Virus record (IMG/VR): IMGVR_UViG_3300021389_000080
Span: 1 to 33,938 of that record
Origin: a virus
DNA: 33,938 bases
Reading direction: 5' to 3' (one strand)
Below the pieces are notes generated by a model, which had not been told where the DNA came from, made no database searches, and worked only from the letters and a program-made list of their open reading frames with translations. Both the position numbers and the translations under genes were made by a program. Each line of letters starts with the position of its first letter. The stretch's first letter is position 1. Positions 7,083-15,144 of the stretch are shown piece by piece.

Positions 7083-8489
7083 TTAAGATATTAACTTAAT
7101 CTTTTTCTTTAAGTGATCAGCTTTACTGAAATAATCATACGACGTTTTCTTATATTGTTTACGCTGATCGTATAAATCTGACAATATTTTTTTCAAAATA
7201 GAATCTTCAGTCGTATATACTACACCATTATCACAAACAATAACATTCTTATCTTTACGTCTTTCAGCAATTTGATCTTTATACACTTTTTCGATAAATG
7301 CATCAGGTGAGATGTTAAACTGTCTCATAATAGAAGGATATAGAGATGCAAAGTCAAATGCACTTACACCTTCATAGAAACCTGTAACTGGTTCTTTAAC
7401 GAATGCTCCAACGTATTGTCCATCCTTTTGGCCATCTTCTTTATACTCTTGGCCGATTCGCATATTCATTTCTGATAATTTACGAGCCATTAGCGATTCA
7501 GTAACTGCCACTGGTGAAGCTGCTTTATAGAGAGGCATCATTGTAATGTTTGCCAATGTTAAAAGTACTTCCATTGATTTAAGTTTCTGATCAATATAAT
7601 GAACCAATACAGAATCGACAACATTGTAATAAACATACTTAGTAAAGTTATCTCTATAAAGGTCTTGGAGTGATCCTGTGTACTTAATTTTCTTTACGTC
7701 TAATACTTGACCTGAAACATAATCGAGTGAATTAGACTCCTTTACTTTAACCGAGCGATCATATTTATCATATAACTGCATGTAATCAAGGATACCCATA
7801 TGGAGTGGGCGACCATCATTACGATCTAAGTTCTTAGTGACAGATGCTTCTTGAATATCAATCTGTAATCTCTTACAACGATTTGTGATGTATTGCCAGT
7901 CATAGTTAATAAAGTTCCAACCTGTCATCATCGGGAACTTAGGCATAAACTTATAGACAAATGTATACACCATATCGTATTCAGACTTGAACTTATGATA
8001 CTTAAACTCCCAATCTTGATCGAAGTTTTTAAAGTATTCATTAGTATCTTTCTCAATCTTGTCGATTTGTTCAGGTGAAAGATCTTCTAATCCTAATACA
8101 ATTGCCTTTCTTTCAGGCGTAATAATTGAGAAAGTTAAGATGCGGCTCTTAGCCTCTTCAGCCTTTGGGAAACCGTCAACAATCTCAGTTTCAATATCGA
8201 CAAAGTATGTTCTTGGATTATTATAAGCAAAGATTTCTGCCTTATCTTTTTCAGGTAAATTGTCTAAGAAATATACAAGTGAAAACTTATTGAATTGGCG
8301 GGCAGGTCCTAATTTAACAGGACGGCCATCCCAATTCTTATATTCATTACTTGCACTGCGATCTTTTTCATCACATACATACCAGTTTCTGAATTTGTCT
8401 ACATTATATCTCTTAAAGGCAACTTTACCTTCAGTGTCATAGTATGAAATAATGACATCATTATTTCTTTGTTCGATATCTAATATCAT
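7083..8489 (-). CDS. 43: Family B DNA polymerase, N-terminal half (exonuclease and motif A)
   Basis: First half of the T4 gp43-type replicative polymerase. The 3'-5' exonuclease motifs are intact: Exo I YFVDIETEI (D98, E100), Exo II TGWNFINYDW (D197) and Exo III YYNVVDSV (D292). Polymerase motif A is AFDFASLYPSIM with catalytic D379. The protein stops at residue 468 after YDQRKQYKKTSYDYFSKADH, in the finger region; motifs B and C are in the gene at 1384-2586. Both ends look like clean genes, with no intein or endonuclease remnant. The start codon overlaps the gp56 stop in a TAATG arrangement, suggesting translational coupling. The two products must presumably associate to make an active enzyme. 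Confidence 0.94.
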   Translation of the reverse strand: MILDIEQRNNDVIISYYDTEGKVAFKRYNVDKFRNWYVCDEKDRSASNEYKNWDGRPVKLGPARQFNKFSLVYFLDNLPEKDKAEIFAYNNPRTYFVDIETEIVDGFPKAEEAKSRILTFSIITPERKAIVLGLEDLSPEQIDKIEKDTNEYFKNFDQDWEFKYHKFKSEYDMVYTFVYKFMPKFPMMTGWNFINYDWQYITNRCKRLQIDIQEASVTKNLDRNDGRPLHMGILDYMQLYDKYDRSVKVKESNSLDYVSGQVLDVKKIKYTGSLQDLYRDNFTKYVYYNVVDSVLVHYIDQKLKSMEVLLTLANITMMPLYKAASPVAVTESLMARKLSEMNMRIGQEYKEDGQKDGQYVGAFVKEPVTGFYEGVSAFDFASLYPSIMRQFNISPDAFIEKVYKDQIAERRKDKNVIVCDNGVVYTTEDSILKKILSDLYDQRKQYKKTSYDYFSKADHLKKKIKLIS

Positions 8490-8956
8490 TAATAGCCTCT
8501 TTTTTGACGGTTCTTATTCTCTTCAGCCTTTGCGAAGTAGTAGTTATAAGCCGTTTTTGCATCTAGGCCAATTGATGCTGCGTAATTGATAAAGAAGTGT
8601 AGAATGTCTACCCATTCCATATACAATTCTTTGCGATCGTCATCTGACAGATCTGAAACTTTCATAGTTTCATATTTTGAGAAGTCTTTCTTCCAATATT
8701 TCCATACTGCGTTTCCAGAACCATCTTTGATACCACCTAAAGCATCAGTCATTTCATGAATTTCATCAACTACTGCGTGAGTGTTAACATGCCAAAAGTT
8801 CATTACTTCTCTAATTGACATATCTTCAAAGTTAAACCCGTAGGTTTTTTCTTGCATCTCTTTTTGATGCGTCATAATGTCTTCTAAGTGTGTTGTTGAA
8901 TTATCATAGAAGTCTTGAACTTCTAGATCTTTACATTCGTTATCTATATTTGCCAT
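8489..8956 (-). CDS. 56: dCTPase/dUTPase, T4 gp56-like (all-alpha NTP pyrophosphatase)
   Basis: Hydrolyses dCTP and dUTP to monophosphates in T4, which removes unmodified cytosine precursors and feeds hydroxymethyl-dCMP synthesis. The 155-residue protein matches T4 gp56 along its C-terminal two-thirds: DEIHEMTDALGG for the T4 DETRELYTSLGG, AVWKYWKKDFSK for AVWKPWKKRYSE, the metal-binding Glu/Asp pair in EWVDILHFFINY, and the ending RQKRGY for RQDRGY. T4 gp56 is about 171 residues. It is first in its unit, behind a GAAAC-type promoter (8975-9004), and overlaps the polymerase start by 1 nt. Its place beside the base-modification cluster suggests it keeps an unwanted nucleotide out of the genome. 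Confidence 0.88.
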   Translation of the reverse strand: MANIDNECKDLEVQDFYDNSTTHLEDIMTHQKEMQEKTYGFNFEDMSIREVMNFWHVNTHAVVDEIHEMTDALGGIKDGSGNAVWKYWKKDFSKYETMKVSDLSDDDRKELYMEWVDILHFFINYAASIGLDAKTAYNYYFAKAEENKNRQKRGY

Positions 8957-8974
8957 ATTTGATTTGTTATATTA

Positions 8975-9004
8975 TTAATACGTTAATACACGAGATAGTT
9001 TCAG
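8975..9004 (-). promoter_or_regulatory. Promoter for gp56/polymerase N-terminal unit
   Basis: The minus strand reads CTGAAAC, 17 nt, TATTAA, with the gp56 ATG about 20 nt beyond the -10. It starts 4 nt after the stop of the PLP-like gene, with no terminator between them, so read-through from the modification cluster is likely. Confidence 0.65.
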
Positions 9005-9007
9005 TTT

Positions 9008-9904
9008 TTATTTGTCCATTTCTAAAACTTCTCCCCATTCTCTTTGTGAGTTTATTTTTTCTTTAATATCTTCTGATTCCGGGTAAGGTTGACCTCCTAC
9101 ATTCCAAAACCATGCACCCGGATTACCATGTTTTACCATAAATTCCCAAGCTTTAGCATCATAGTTCATTGCGGAAGGAAATGGCGGTGCAAAAGCAGGA
9201 TTTACATTTGCAGAAAATGCCTTTGGATGAGACCATACTTTAGCTTTACCTAATTCTCCAGTTTTGATATTTCTAGATACTGCAACTGCATTGAATTCTG
9301 CATCTGGCCATGCGATTTGTAATGAACGTTGTAATACCCCCGTAGAAATAGCAGACCAAACTTCTGTGGGATAACCATGTTTTTCAGCTATATCATATGC
9401 AACTTTAACTGCTGCTGCCGTAACTAATTCGTGTTTTAAACCCAATGGAATAAAAGTTGCATTATTTTCTTCTGCCCATTCCTTAGCTATTTTATTTAAA
9501 TTAGGCATTGCTGCAATTCTTCTAAATTTAGGAATAGCGCCTCTTTCAATACAAATAGCCTGGTGGTCCGATATAACCTTTCCAGAAGGCATAAATAATA
9601 CTAGTTTTTTATTATATTTTTGTGCTAAATATGCAAGAGAAATACCCGCAAAACCATATCTTGGTTGAACATATACTAAAGTGTCTGTTGGTGCCTTTTG
9701 AACTAAAATGTCTCCAAATCTACACTTAGAACCAAATCCCATCATGTCATCTCTAACAACATTAAATCCTTCATGATTCATAATAATAGGATCATCTAAT
9801 GGATCTTGCCAGTCACCTGCTAAATCTAACCACGCTTGTCTATTTGGCATCATTAGATTTAAATCTTGGTTCATAGTGCTTGTAGTATGTGTATCGTGTG
9901 CCAT
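9008..9904 (-). CDS. PLP-dependent-like enzyme, fold type II (tryptophan synthase beta/ACC deaminase type)
   Basis: A 298-residue protein with the layout of fold-type II PLP enzymes. GSKCRFGDILV (K60) corresponds to the lysine motif GNKxRK that holds PLP in ACC deaminase/D-cysteine desulfhydrase relatives. It is followed by a Rossmann-like segment, VYVQPRYGFAGISLAYLA, and KLVLFMPSG. SAISTGVLQRSLQIA sits where the phosphate-binding loop is expected. It is shorter than typical members (about 330). Substrate is unknown. It is the last gene of a compact unit with the LOG protein (1-nt gap) and the two transferase-like proteins. PLP enzymes that trim an amino acid already attached to thymine are known in phage thymidine hypermodification, although those I know belong to other PLP folds. 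DNA-linked substrate use is therefore inference. Confidence 0.6.
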   Translation of the reverse strand: MAHDTHTTSTMNQDLNLMMPNRQAWLDLAGDWQDPLDDPIIMNHEGFNVVRDDMMGFGSKCRFGDILVQKAPTDTLVYVQPRYGFAGISLAYLAQKYNKKLVLFMPSGKVISDHQAICIERGAIPKFRRIAAMPNLNKIAKEWAEENNATFIPLGLKHELVTAAAVKVAYDIAEKHGYPTEVWSAISTGVLQRSLQIAWPDAEFNAVAVSRNIKTGELGKAKVWSHPKAFSANVNPAFAPPFPSAMNYDAKAWEFMVKHGNPGAWFWNVGGQPYPESEDIKEKINSQREWGEVLEMDK

Positions 9905-9905
9905 C

Positions 9906-10580
9906 TTAAAAGTTTGTTTTAGGTCCTAAATAATCTGGGTTCGTCATATATTTATTGTGGTATTCCATAATCTTATCTCTAGCCTCTTCAGCATTATCTA
10001 CAATTCTAAATAAATCAAAATCTTTTAGACTCATTTTACCATTTGTGTTAACCGTCTCCATTAACCAATCCATTAGACCGGACCAGTATTTTTTACCCAC
10101 TAATACTATTGGATAATTTACATTATGTCCACATTGCGCAAGTGTAAGTGCTTCGAATAATTCGTCAAGTGTTCCCAATCCTCCTGGAAATACTACGAAT
10201 CCCTGTGAGTATTTAAGGAACATTACCTTTCTTGTAAAAAAGTATCGATTCTCAACTCCCATTTCAACATACTTATTCATACCACTTTCAAATGGTAGTT
10301 CAATCCCAATTCCAATCGATTTACCACCGACTTCTTTGGCGCCATGATTTGCAGCGGCCATAATTCCAGGTCCTCCTCCAGTAATCACTCCAAATCCTTC
10401 ACAAGCAATTAGCTTGCCAAATAATTTAGCCTCTTCATACCATTTAGTTCCAACCTTAGTTCTTGCACTTCCAAATACACTAATACAGGGCGTGTTAAGT
10501 TCATTAAATGTATCAAAACCCTTGGTGAATTCTCCTTGAATTCTTAGGATTTGCCATGCGTCATCTGCTTTGTTTTTCAT
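9906..10580 (-). CDS. LOG-family nucleotide phosphoribohydrolase-like protein
   Basis: LOG (Lonely Guy) proteins cleave the N-glycosidic bond of nucleoside 5'-monophosphates, freeing the base. The two family signatures are clear: GGGPGIMAAANHGA (about residues 68-81) and FPGGLGTLDELFEAL (about 132-146), preceded by the Rossmann opening ISVFGSARTK and FFTRKVMFLKYS with the conserved Arg-Lys. The 224 residues fit the family. It lies between the transferase-like gene (11 nt) and the PLP-like gene (1 nt). In this setting it may destroy a nucleotide, release a base or process a modified nucleotide; the true substrate cannot be read from sequence. Confidence 0.85.
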   Translation of the reverse strand: MKNKADDAWQILRIQGEFTKGFDTFNELNTPCISVFGSARTKVGTKWYEEAKLFGKLIACEGFGVITGGGPGIMAAANHGAKEVGGKSIGIGIELPFESGMNKYVEMGVENRYFFTRKVMFLKYSQGFVVFPGGLGTLDELFEALTLAQCGHNVNYPIVLVGKKYWSGLMDWLMETVNTNGKMSLKDFDLFRIVDNAEEARDKIMEYHNKYMTNPDYLGPKTNF

Positions 10581-10591
10581 TATAATTTAAT

Positions 10592-11725
10592 TTATTCGTT
10601 AGGATAATCTCTACCCCACATATGGCGTGTGGTTTCAGCATTTACAATTACATTTTCAGTTGGATGTTTTGCTAAATTAAACTCTCCATCAAAAATCCAA
10701 GTATATGGAATTCTTTTTGTAGGTGATTTAATGCCATGACTAATTGCTATGTGCTTATAAAAGAAACATGTTTTATCTTCTACGTTTAACATCTTTTGAC
10801 TAGTCATTGGATTATTAGGGTGATTAGCTAAAATATTCATTTGTTCCAACCAAGACTCTGCATATTTATTTTCTGCTATAAATTGACCTTCTTTATCGAT
10901 AGAATATTTTACTTTACCATTTAAATTAGGTCCACCAAAGATTTGCATCATACCATCAAAGTGACCCGTACCACCAAATAGGATTGATTCAGGATCTACT
11001 AAATCTGGTCGACTCATCGCAACATATCGTGCCGTGTTTTTACATGGATACAGTGGCGATCTAAATCCTTGATGTTCTTTAAAATAAGCTTCTAATAATT
11101 TAGCAAATTCCATCATCGTATATGGTCTCTCTAAGTCTTCAAGAATATGAACCATATCTTTCGCTGCTTTTTTAGGACCTTCTAATAACCAATCTTTTAC
11201 TTGAGTGCCTTTAGGGTAATAAATCTGAAATAGATCATTACGTGCATGTCGATTCTCTTTAAAGTGTTCACGTGTCTTTTCTTCACCATCATTGATCAAT
11301 TTCATAATAGTTCCCCAATGTTCATTACTAAAAGAGAAAACAATTGTATAATACAAAAGTTTTTCTAAATCAGTTTCGTGTTGCATCATATAGCAATATG
11401 GATGTTCATGCCAGTGTAGTCGGTGGGAAAATATTTGATAATCTTCTAATAACAATTGATCTTGTCGTTTATCAAATTCATGACAAAATTCAAAGAATTT
11501 ATCAAAGCGCTCTTCTTGTGTCCAATCCTTCATCCAACTTTCTTTTGGCTTACCATTTTTCATAGCAATATCAGTTGTGTTTGGATATAGTATATTTTTG
11601 TAATTGCTCATTTCTCCTTCGAATTCAAATAATTTATTTTGTAGAAAATCTACATTTTTAGAGCCAGTTTTAGGATTGAATTCAATCTCACATTGAGGAT
11701 CTCTAATTAAGTCTTGATTACTCAT
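10592..11725 (-). CDS. aGPT-Pplase/amino-acid:DNA-transferase-like protein, second paralogue
   Basis: A 377-residue, mostly helical, His/Trp/Tyr-rich protein. The segment RSPLYPCKNTARYVAM followed by DPESILFGGTGHFDGMMQIF (about residues 222-263) resembles the HhH-like end of the alpha-glutamyl/putrescinyl-thymine pyrophosphorylase family, where a helix ending in Asp precedes a GPGA-xRG-type loop. The same layout occurs in the upstream neighbour (AAVIADV... then YYGTNAVECIGYL), so the two are probably distant paralogues. The start overlaps the upstream stop as ATGA. The family attaches amino acids or polyamines to phosphorylated 5-hydroxymethyl-uracil in DNA. This call is a motif reading, weaker than for the neighbour. 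Confidence 0.4.
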   Translation of the reverse strand: MSNQDLIRDPQCEIEFNPKTGSKNVDFLQNKLFEFEGEMSNYKNILYPNTTDIAMKNGKPKESWMKDWTQEERFDKFFEFCHEFDKRQDQLLLEDYQIFSHRLHWHEHPYCYMMQHETDLEKLLYYTIVFSFSNEHWGTIMKLINDGEEKTREHFKENRHARNDLFQIYYPKGTQVKDWLLEGPKKAAKDMVHILEDLERPYTMMEFAKLLEAYFKEHQGFRSPLYPCKNTARYVAMSRPDLVDPESILFGGTGHFDGMMQIFGGPNLNGKVKYSIDKEGQFIAENKYAESWLEQMNILANHPNNPMTSQKMLNVEDKTCFFYKHIAISHGIKSPTKRIPYTWIFDGEFNLAKHPTENVIVNAETTRHMWGRDYPNE

Positions 11726-12930
11726 AACGATTTAACCATTTTTTTATACTCTTCTACTGTTAAGCCAGCAGATTGCAATATCTTGTCATCTGATGGGAAT
11801 GAAGTCATACCATTAAATGTTTTGACTAGTCCAAGATCTAGCATTGCTTTTTGACGGCCAAATGGGTGATCTGTGATCGAAGATGAATTCCACAAAGTGT
11901 CCATATTGATATGAGCATAGTCTGCACCTGGTCTTAAGTAGTTTTCGATCCATCTAATAAAGTCACATGCAACATCTTCTGCATTATATGGTAGTGAACC
12001 TGTGTCCTCATAAATCTTAGTCATTACTGCGTCTAAGAAAACCTCTGACTTTTTACCACCACCTTCAATTGGATCTGCAAGATAACCAATACATTCTACT
12101 GCGTTCGTGCCATAATAGAACATAGATTCACGGTTCATAAATTCAGGGAACCAATCACATACATCAGCAATAACTGCGGCATATTGGAATCTATAAGCTC
12201 TTAAGCCATTATCAGCATTCCATTGAAACATCCATTCACCAAGTTCACGCAAGTCTTTTTTATCACCTTGACGCAAGAAGTTGGCCATATCTCGAGCCAA
12301 TCGTGGAGCAAATTCACATAAGAAATAGTCTCCACCTCGTTTGTAAACATATTCTGGCTCTGTGAAGTCTGCCATACCAACAAATACATCTTCATTGACT
12401 TTTGGTGTTGGTGGTTTTGGAAAAGCAGGAAATTGGTAACCAACTGAAGTGTAAAACGGCGTTGGGTGATATTTGATCACTTCACACATTTCTTCAATCG
12501 TTTCACACTCGTGTAAATTGAACAGAATAGTATTGTGGTACCCTGAAGGTTTGGTTGCATAATTAATCGCAGATCCACAAACTCTATGTAAAATAAAAAT
12601 ATAGAGCCACTCTTCTAGACCAAATTTATCTCTTTTACCTGTCCAATTTTTAGCCACTTCTTCTCTTTGTGGAAATACATTACCTGCTTGCATGTGTTCC
12701 CAATATGGATGGTCTTGAGTCCATCCATAAAAACAATCATTTATAATTTGACTAAATCCAGCATATTTGCGTTCTACTACATCATATAATTCTATATGGT
12801 GCATTAGTTCATCGCCTAAATTAGATTCAGCATGAGGAATTTGACCCAAGTTACTTGAAATTTGTTGCTTATTAGCTAAATCAAAGTATCTTAAAAATTC
12901 ATCGTAATATTTGGTTGTTTTAATTTTCAT
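11722..12930 (-). CDS. aGPT-Pplase/HMUDK-helical (amino-acid:DNA transferase) family candidate
   Basis: A 402-residue helical protein. Residues about 70-91 contain WTQDHP, then AGNVF and QREE, which follows the family signature (PWTDDPI...FCNVYRE) known from the helical domain shared by 5-hmdU DNA kinases and alpha-glutamyl/putrescinyl-thymine pyrophosphorylases. Next come a helical stretch (EEWLYIFILHRVCG, the counterpart of FFRLFN-type helices) and, at about 247-284, QYAAVIADVCDWF and FYYGTNAVECIGYL, matching the Asp-ending helix plus GPGA loop. These enzymes replace a pyrophosphate on modified thymine in DNA by an amine. It overlaps the 54-aa gene at its start and the paralogue at its stop (ATGA). 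The substrate and whether both active sites are intact remain unknown. Confidence 0.5.
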   Translation of the reverse strand: MKIKTTKYYDEFLRYFDLANKQQISSNLGQIPHAESNLGDELMHHIELYDVVERKYAGFSQIINDCFYGWTQDHPYWEHMQAGNVFPQREEVAKNWTGKRDKFGLEEWLYIFILHRVCGSAINYATKPSGYHNTILFNLHECETIEEMCEVIKYHPTPFYTSVGYQFPAFPKPPTPKVNEDVFVGMADFTEPEYVYKRGGDYFLCEFAPRLARDMANFLRQGDKKDLRELGEWMFQWNADNGLRAYRFQYAAVIADVCDWFPEFMNRESMFYYGTNAVECIGYLADPIEGGGKKSEVFLDAVMTKIYEDTGSLPYNAEDVACDFIRWIENYLRPGADYAHINMDTLWNSSSITDHPFGRQKAMLDLGLVKTFNGMTSFPSDDKILQSAGLTVEEYKKMVKSL

Positions 12931-13084
12931 TTTTTGAAATTATTTCCCATGTAAAAGCATCCCTGTTCCTTTGATATTGTGACATAGACCAATCCAAATC
13001 ACCCGTAGTAATTTCGATATCATATGCTGCATTTTTAATATTAGTTGGAGTGATTCTAATATTGTAAGTAGTTGTAAGTGACAT
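12920..13084 (-). CDS. Small protein of unknown function (54 aa)
   Basis: I read this short frame directly. It begins MSLTTTYNIRITPTNIKNAA, carries YDIEITTGDLDWSMSQYQRN and ends WEIISKNEN. Its ATG is 1 nt after the stop of the SGNH-like gene, and its last codons overlap the start of the next gene in another frame, a typical coupled arrangement. It fills the only hole in this operon. No family is recognised; the ITP-x-beta pattern suggests a small beta-rich fold. It may be an accessory subunit of the neighbouring enzymes (inference). Confidence 0.7.
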   Translation of the reverse strand: MSLTTTYNIRITPTNIKNAAYDIEITTGDLDWSMSQYQRNRDAFTWEIISKNEN

Positions 13085-13085
13085 A

Positions 13086-14159
13086 TTAAAAAAGTGCTAA
13101 AGTTTGTTTAATTAATTTTTTGTTAGGTTCATTCTTTACCAAATCCCAACGATAATACTCTCGTGCGATGTGAACTGATTTAGGTTTTTCCATTACATCG
13201 AATGTTAATTCTCCAAGTGTATTGAAATAAACATCTGGGTGTTTATATGCTTGCCAACCGTTTCTTTCACACATTTCATCGATACCTGCATTGATCTCTT
13301 TGACCAATGCTGTTCTTTGTGCCCAAGTTCCGGTGAACGGGGTGCCTTTATAATAACCTGTTTTTGGTAATGATCTGCTTTCGTTTTCAATAGGAAGTGT
13401 ATGAACTACTTCGATTTCTTTGACACCGTTTTCTTGAAGTTTTAAAAGCTCAGCTTCATAATTTTTTAAAAGTGTTTTAACTGCTGCAGATGGATTATCT
13501 TGTCTCATTAAATGGTGACGAACATCTATATTACCCATATAAACTCTAAGAGACTCTATCCATGGATATACATAACTATCAAGTCCTCTTTTAAGTGCAC
13601 CGTGCATAGTCAAACCATCGTGACGTTGGGTCATATAACCTGGTGTATATTGACTAAAAGAGTGACTATCACCAAAACAAAGTTTGGTAGTTTTCTCGAT
13701 TGAATCAATTTTAGGAATTTCAGTTGCACAAATCTCTTTAATCCTTTCAATTTTATCTTCGATAGTTTTAAATAAATCTGTACCGGTGTGAAGTCTTTGT
13801 TGAACCATAGTACCAACACATGGCATATCATGATGTAGACTAAACATTTTAGTCTTACTAAAAATTCTCATCACTTGATGATATAAATCGTCATTAGCAC
13901 CTCCAAAAATATTGAAAGTACCTTTAAATTCCATACCATGTTCGATTAAAATAGCATCAAATTGATTCCAATCAGTTTCAGTATTAGTAATTACTTCTAC
14001 ATTTTCAAAACCAGCATTTAAACATTGATTTGCTAAGTGATAAGCCCATCCAGATTTATGTGAACTGGTTTTAGGGCTTAATTTACCAACTAGTGCTGCG
14101 ATGCCTATTCGAGACGACTTGTCGGTAATATAGTCTGAAAGATAATTTAATTCTGCCAT
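13086..14159 (-). CDS. SGNH-hydrolase-like protein
   Basis: A 357-residue protein with a two-part look. The N-terminal third opens RIGIAALVGKLSPKTSSHKS and has Rossmann-like strands (FDAILIEHG, TFNIFGG). The second part begins KLCFGDSHSFSQY, an SGNH block I with Ser in GDSxS. GNIDVRHHLM then fits block III (GxND-like), and SVHIAREYYRW near the C-terminus fits block V with the catalytic His. Family members hydrolyse or transfer acyl groups. Here it is first of the enzyme genes in the modification-like operon (8-nt gap from the helical gene upstream). It might transfer or remove an acyl group on a base or nucleotide; this is inference. No signal peptide is seen, so it is cytoplasmic. Confidence 0.6.
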   Translation of the reverse strand: MAELNYLSDYITDKSSRIGIAALVGKLSPKTSSHKSGWAYHLANQCLNAGFENVEVITNTETDWNQFDAILIEHGMEFKGTFNIFGGANDDLYHQVMRIFSKTKMFSLHHDMPCVGTMVQQRLHTGTDLFKTIEDKIERIKEICATEIPKIDSIEKTTKLCFGDSHSFSQYTPGYMTQRHDGLTMHGALKRGLDSYVYPWIESLRVYMGNIDVRHHLMRQDNPSAAVKTLLKNYEAELLKLQENGVKEIEVVHTLPIENESRSLPKTGYYKGTPFTGTWAQRTALVKEINAGIDEMCERNGWQAYKHPDVYFNTLGELTFDVMEKPKSVHIAREYYRWDLVKNEPNKKLIKQTLALF

Positions 14160-14166
14160 GTGTTAA

Positions 14167-14469
14167 TTATTTAAGTGGATCTTCGTCTTCTGCGTAACCG
14201 TGTTTTACAACATAATTGTCTAATGCACCTAAATATGCAACAGCGTCTAATAAATTATCTTGTTTATAGTTATATGAATGACGACTTAATTTTAAGGCAA
14301 CTAGTGCAGCATACATGTCAGAACCGTTAAGTTCTTTACCTGTCATGCCGTTAAAGATCATTGCCGCTCTACGCATACCCTCTTCGAAAGGACCGTACAT
14401 GCGTTCTTTTTCTTCTGATCGCTCATTGACGATCTTATTTGCTTCTTCTAGAATATTATTTATTGACAT
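14167..14469 (-). CDS. Small helical phage protein, DUF6378-like (100 aa)
   Basis: The pattern fits the DUF6378-type phage family: a helix with YGPFEEGMRRAAMIFN, then SDMYAALVALKLSRHSYN, then DNLLDAVAYLGALDNYV. The conserved features are Tyr-Gly, the Lys-Leu-x-Arg helix and Asn-x-x-Asp-Ala-x-x-Tyr. Function of the family is not established; the all-alpha shape and place among nucleotide genes recall NTP pyrophosphatases, but I see no clear ExxE/ExxD pair. It is the first gene after the promoter at 14485-14514 and probably heads the whole unit down to the PLP-like gene. Confidence 0.6.
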   Translation of the reverse strand: MSINNILEEANKIVNERSEEKERMYGPFEEGMRRAAMIFNGMTGKELNGSDMYAALVALKLSRHSYNYKQDNLLDAVAYLGALDNYVVKHGYAEDEDPLK

Positions 14470-14484
14470 ATAAAACGTTTAATA

Positions 14485-14514
14485 GTTATACACACAAATA
14501 TAGATTTGTTTAAT
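14485..14514 (-). promoter_or_regulatory. Promoter heading the modification-like operon
   Basis: The minus strand reads TTAAAC, 17 nt, TATAAC, about 16 nt before the ATG at 14469. The spacing is identical to the GAAAC sites and the -35 differs at one base. There is no other promoter match before 9004, so this one probably drives the eight genes from 14469 to 9008. Confidence 0.6.
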
Positions 14515-14561
14515 TATATATTAGGATTAGTTTGGGATCACATCGGTGAGTCCTATTAGTA

Positions 14562-14879
14562 TTATCCAACAATTGATGTATCATATAATTCACTGGGCAA
14601 AGATGTGTTATACATCATTTGACAGTATAACCTGAGAGCTTTGATATTTGTGCCATCTGCTCTACTAACGGCATGTGATAGATTGTTATTTACCACAGCT
14701 TCAACAAATCCACCGCCTTGGATACCAATGTTCCACTTAGTACATAGGATAGAAGTACCTATATTAACAATGTGATTAATGTCTTCTGTGGTTACTACGC
14801 CTTGAACCGAACTGATATTGTCATTTACATATTGTTCAACAATACCTTTTACTACTTGAATTTTTTCGTAAATTTCCAT
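14562..14879 (-). CDS. Hypothetical protein (105 aa)
   Basis: A 105-residue protein I do not recognise. The N-terminal half is helical (EKIQVVKGIVEQYVND), followed by TTEDINHIVNIGTSILCTKW and a glycine-rich IGIQGGGFVEAVVNN that may be a turn between helices. The C-terminus (ALRLYCQMMYNTSLPSEL) is again helical. No membrane segment or catalytic motif is visible. Its ATG lies 1 nt beyond the stop of the 87-aa gene, so the two are co-transcribed and may be coupled. Confidence 0.75.
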   Translation of the reverse strand: MEIYEKIQVVKGIVEQYVNDNISSVQGVVTTEDINHIVNIGTSILCTKWNIGIQGGGFVEAVVNNNLSHAVSRADGTNIKALRLYCQMMYNTSLPSELYDTSIVG

Positions 14880-14880
14880 A

Positions 14881-15144
14881 TTATATTTGAGTTTTTGAGT
14901 TTCCTGTTAATTGAATGTACATTTCAATGGCTTTTTTAAGCCCCTTGAGTTTATTCATCGTAATTTCATTAATTCCAGCAATACGAGCTTGTTTAAGTAA
15001 GTCATCATAGAGATAGCCGTCATATAAACCATAGACCATATTTACCAAACCAAAATCTTTACCTTGAGCCTCTTCAATAACTTCACGTGTCATTTCCATC
15101 ATTTCTGAGGTGAAACAATCATGTCTGTTAAAATTTTTATACAT
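14881..15144 (-). CDS. Hypothetical protein (87 aa)
   Basis: An 87-residue, mostly helical protein with acidic and Met-rich helices at the N-terminus (SEMMEMTREVIEEAQGKD), an aromatic middle (VNMVYGLYDGYLYDDLL) and a basic helix MNKLKGLKKAIEMY near the C-terminus. No known family. Its leader (TTTAAAAGGTAAAAGAT, then ATG) is the downstream end of the first copy of a 65-bp repeat, so it shares its 5' region with the 45-aa gene. Confidence 0.75.
   Translation of the reverse strand: MYKNFNRHDCFTSEMMEMTREVIEEAQGKDFGLVNMVYGLYDGYLYDDLLKQARIAGINEITMNKLKGLKKAIEMYIQLTGNSKTQI

Noticed and set aside
14520-14561. Hairpin around GGGATCAC/GTGAGTCC before the 105-aa stop region as a terminator
   Set aside because: The stem is imperfect with a bulge, and no T-run follows on the minus strand.
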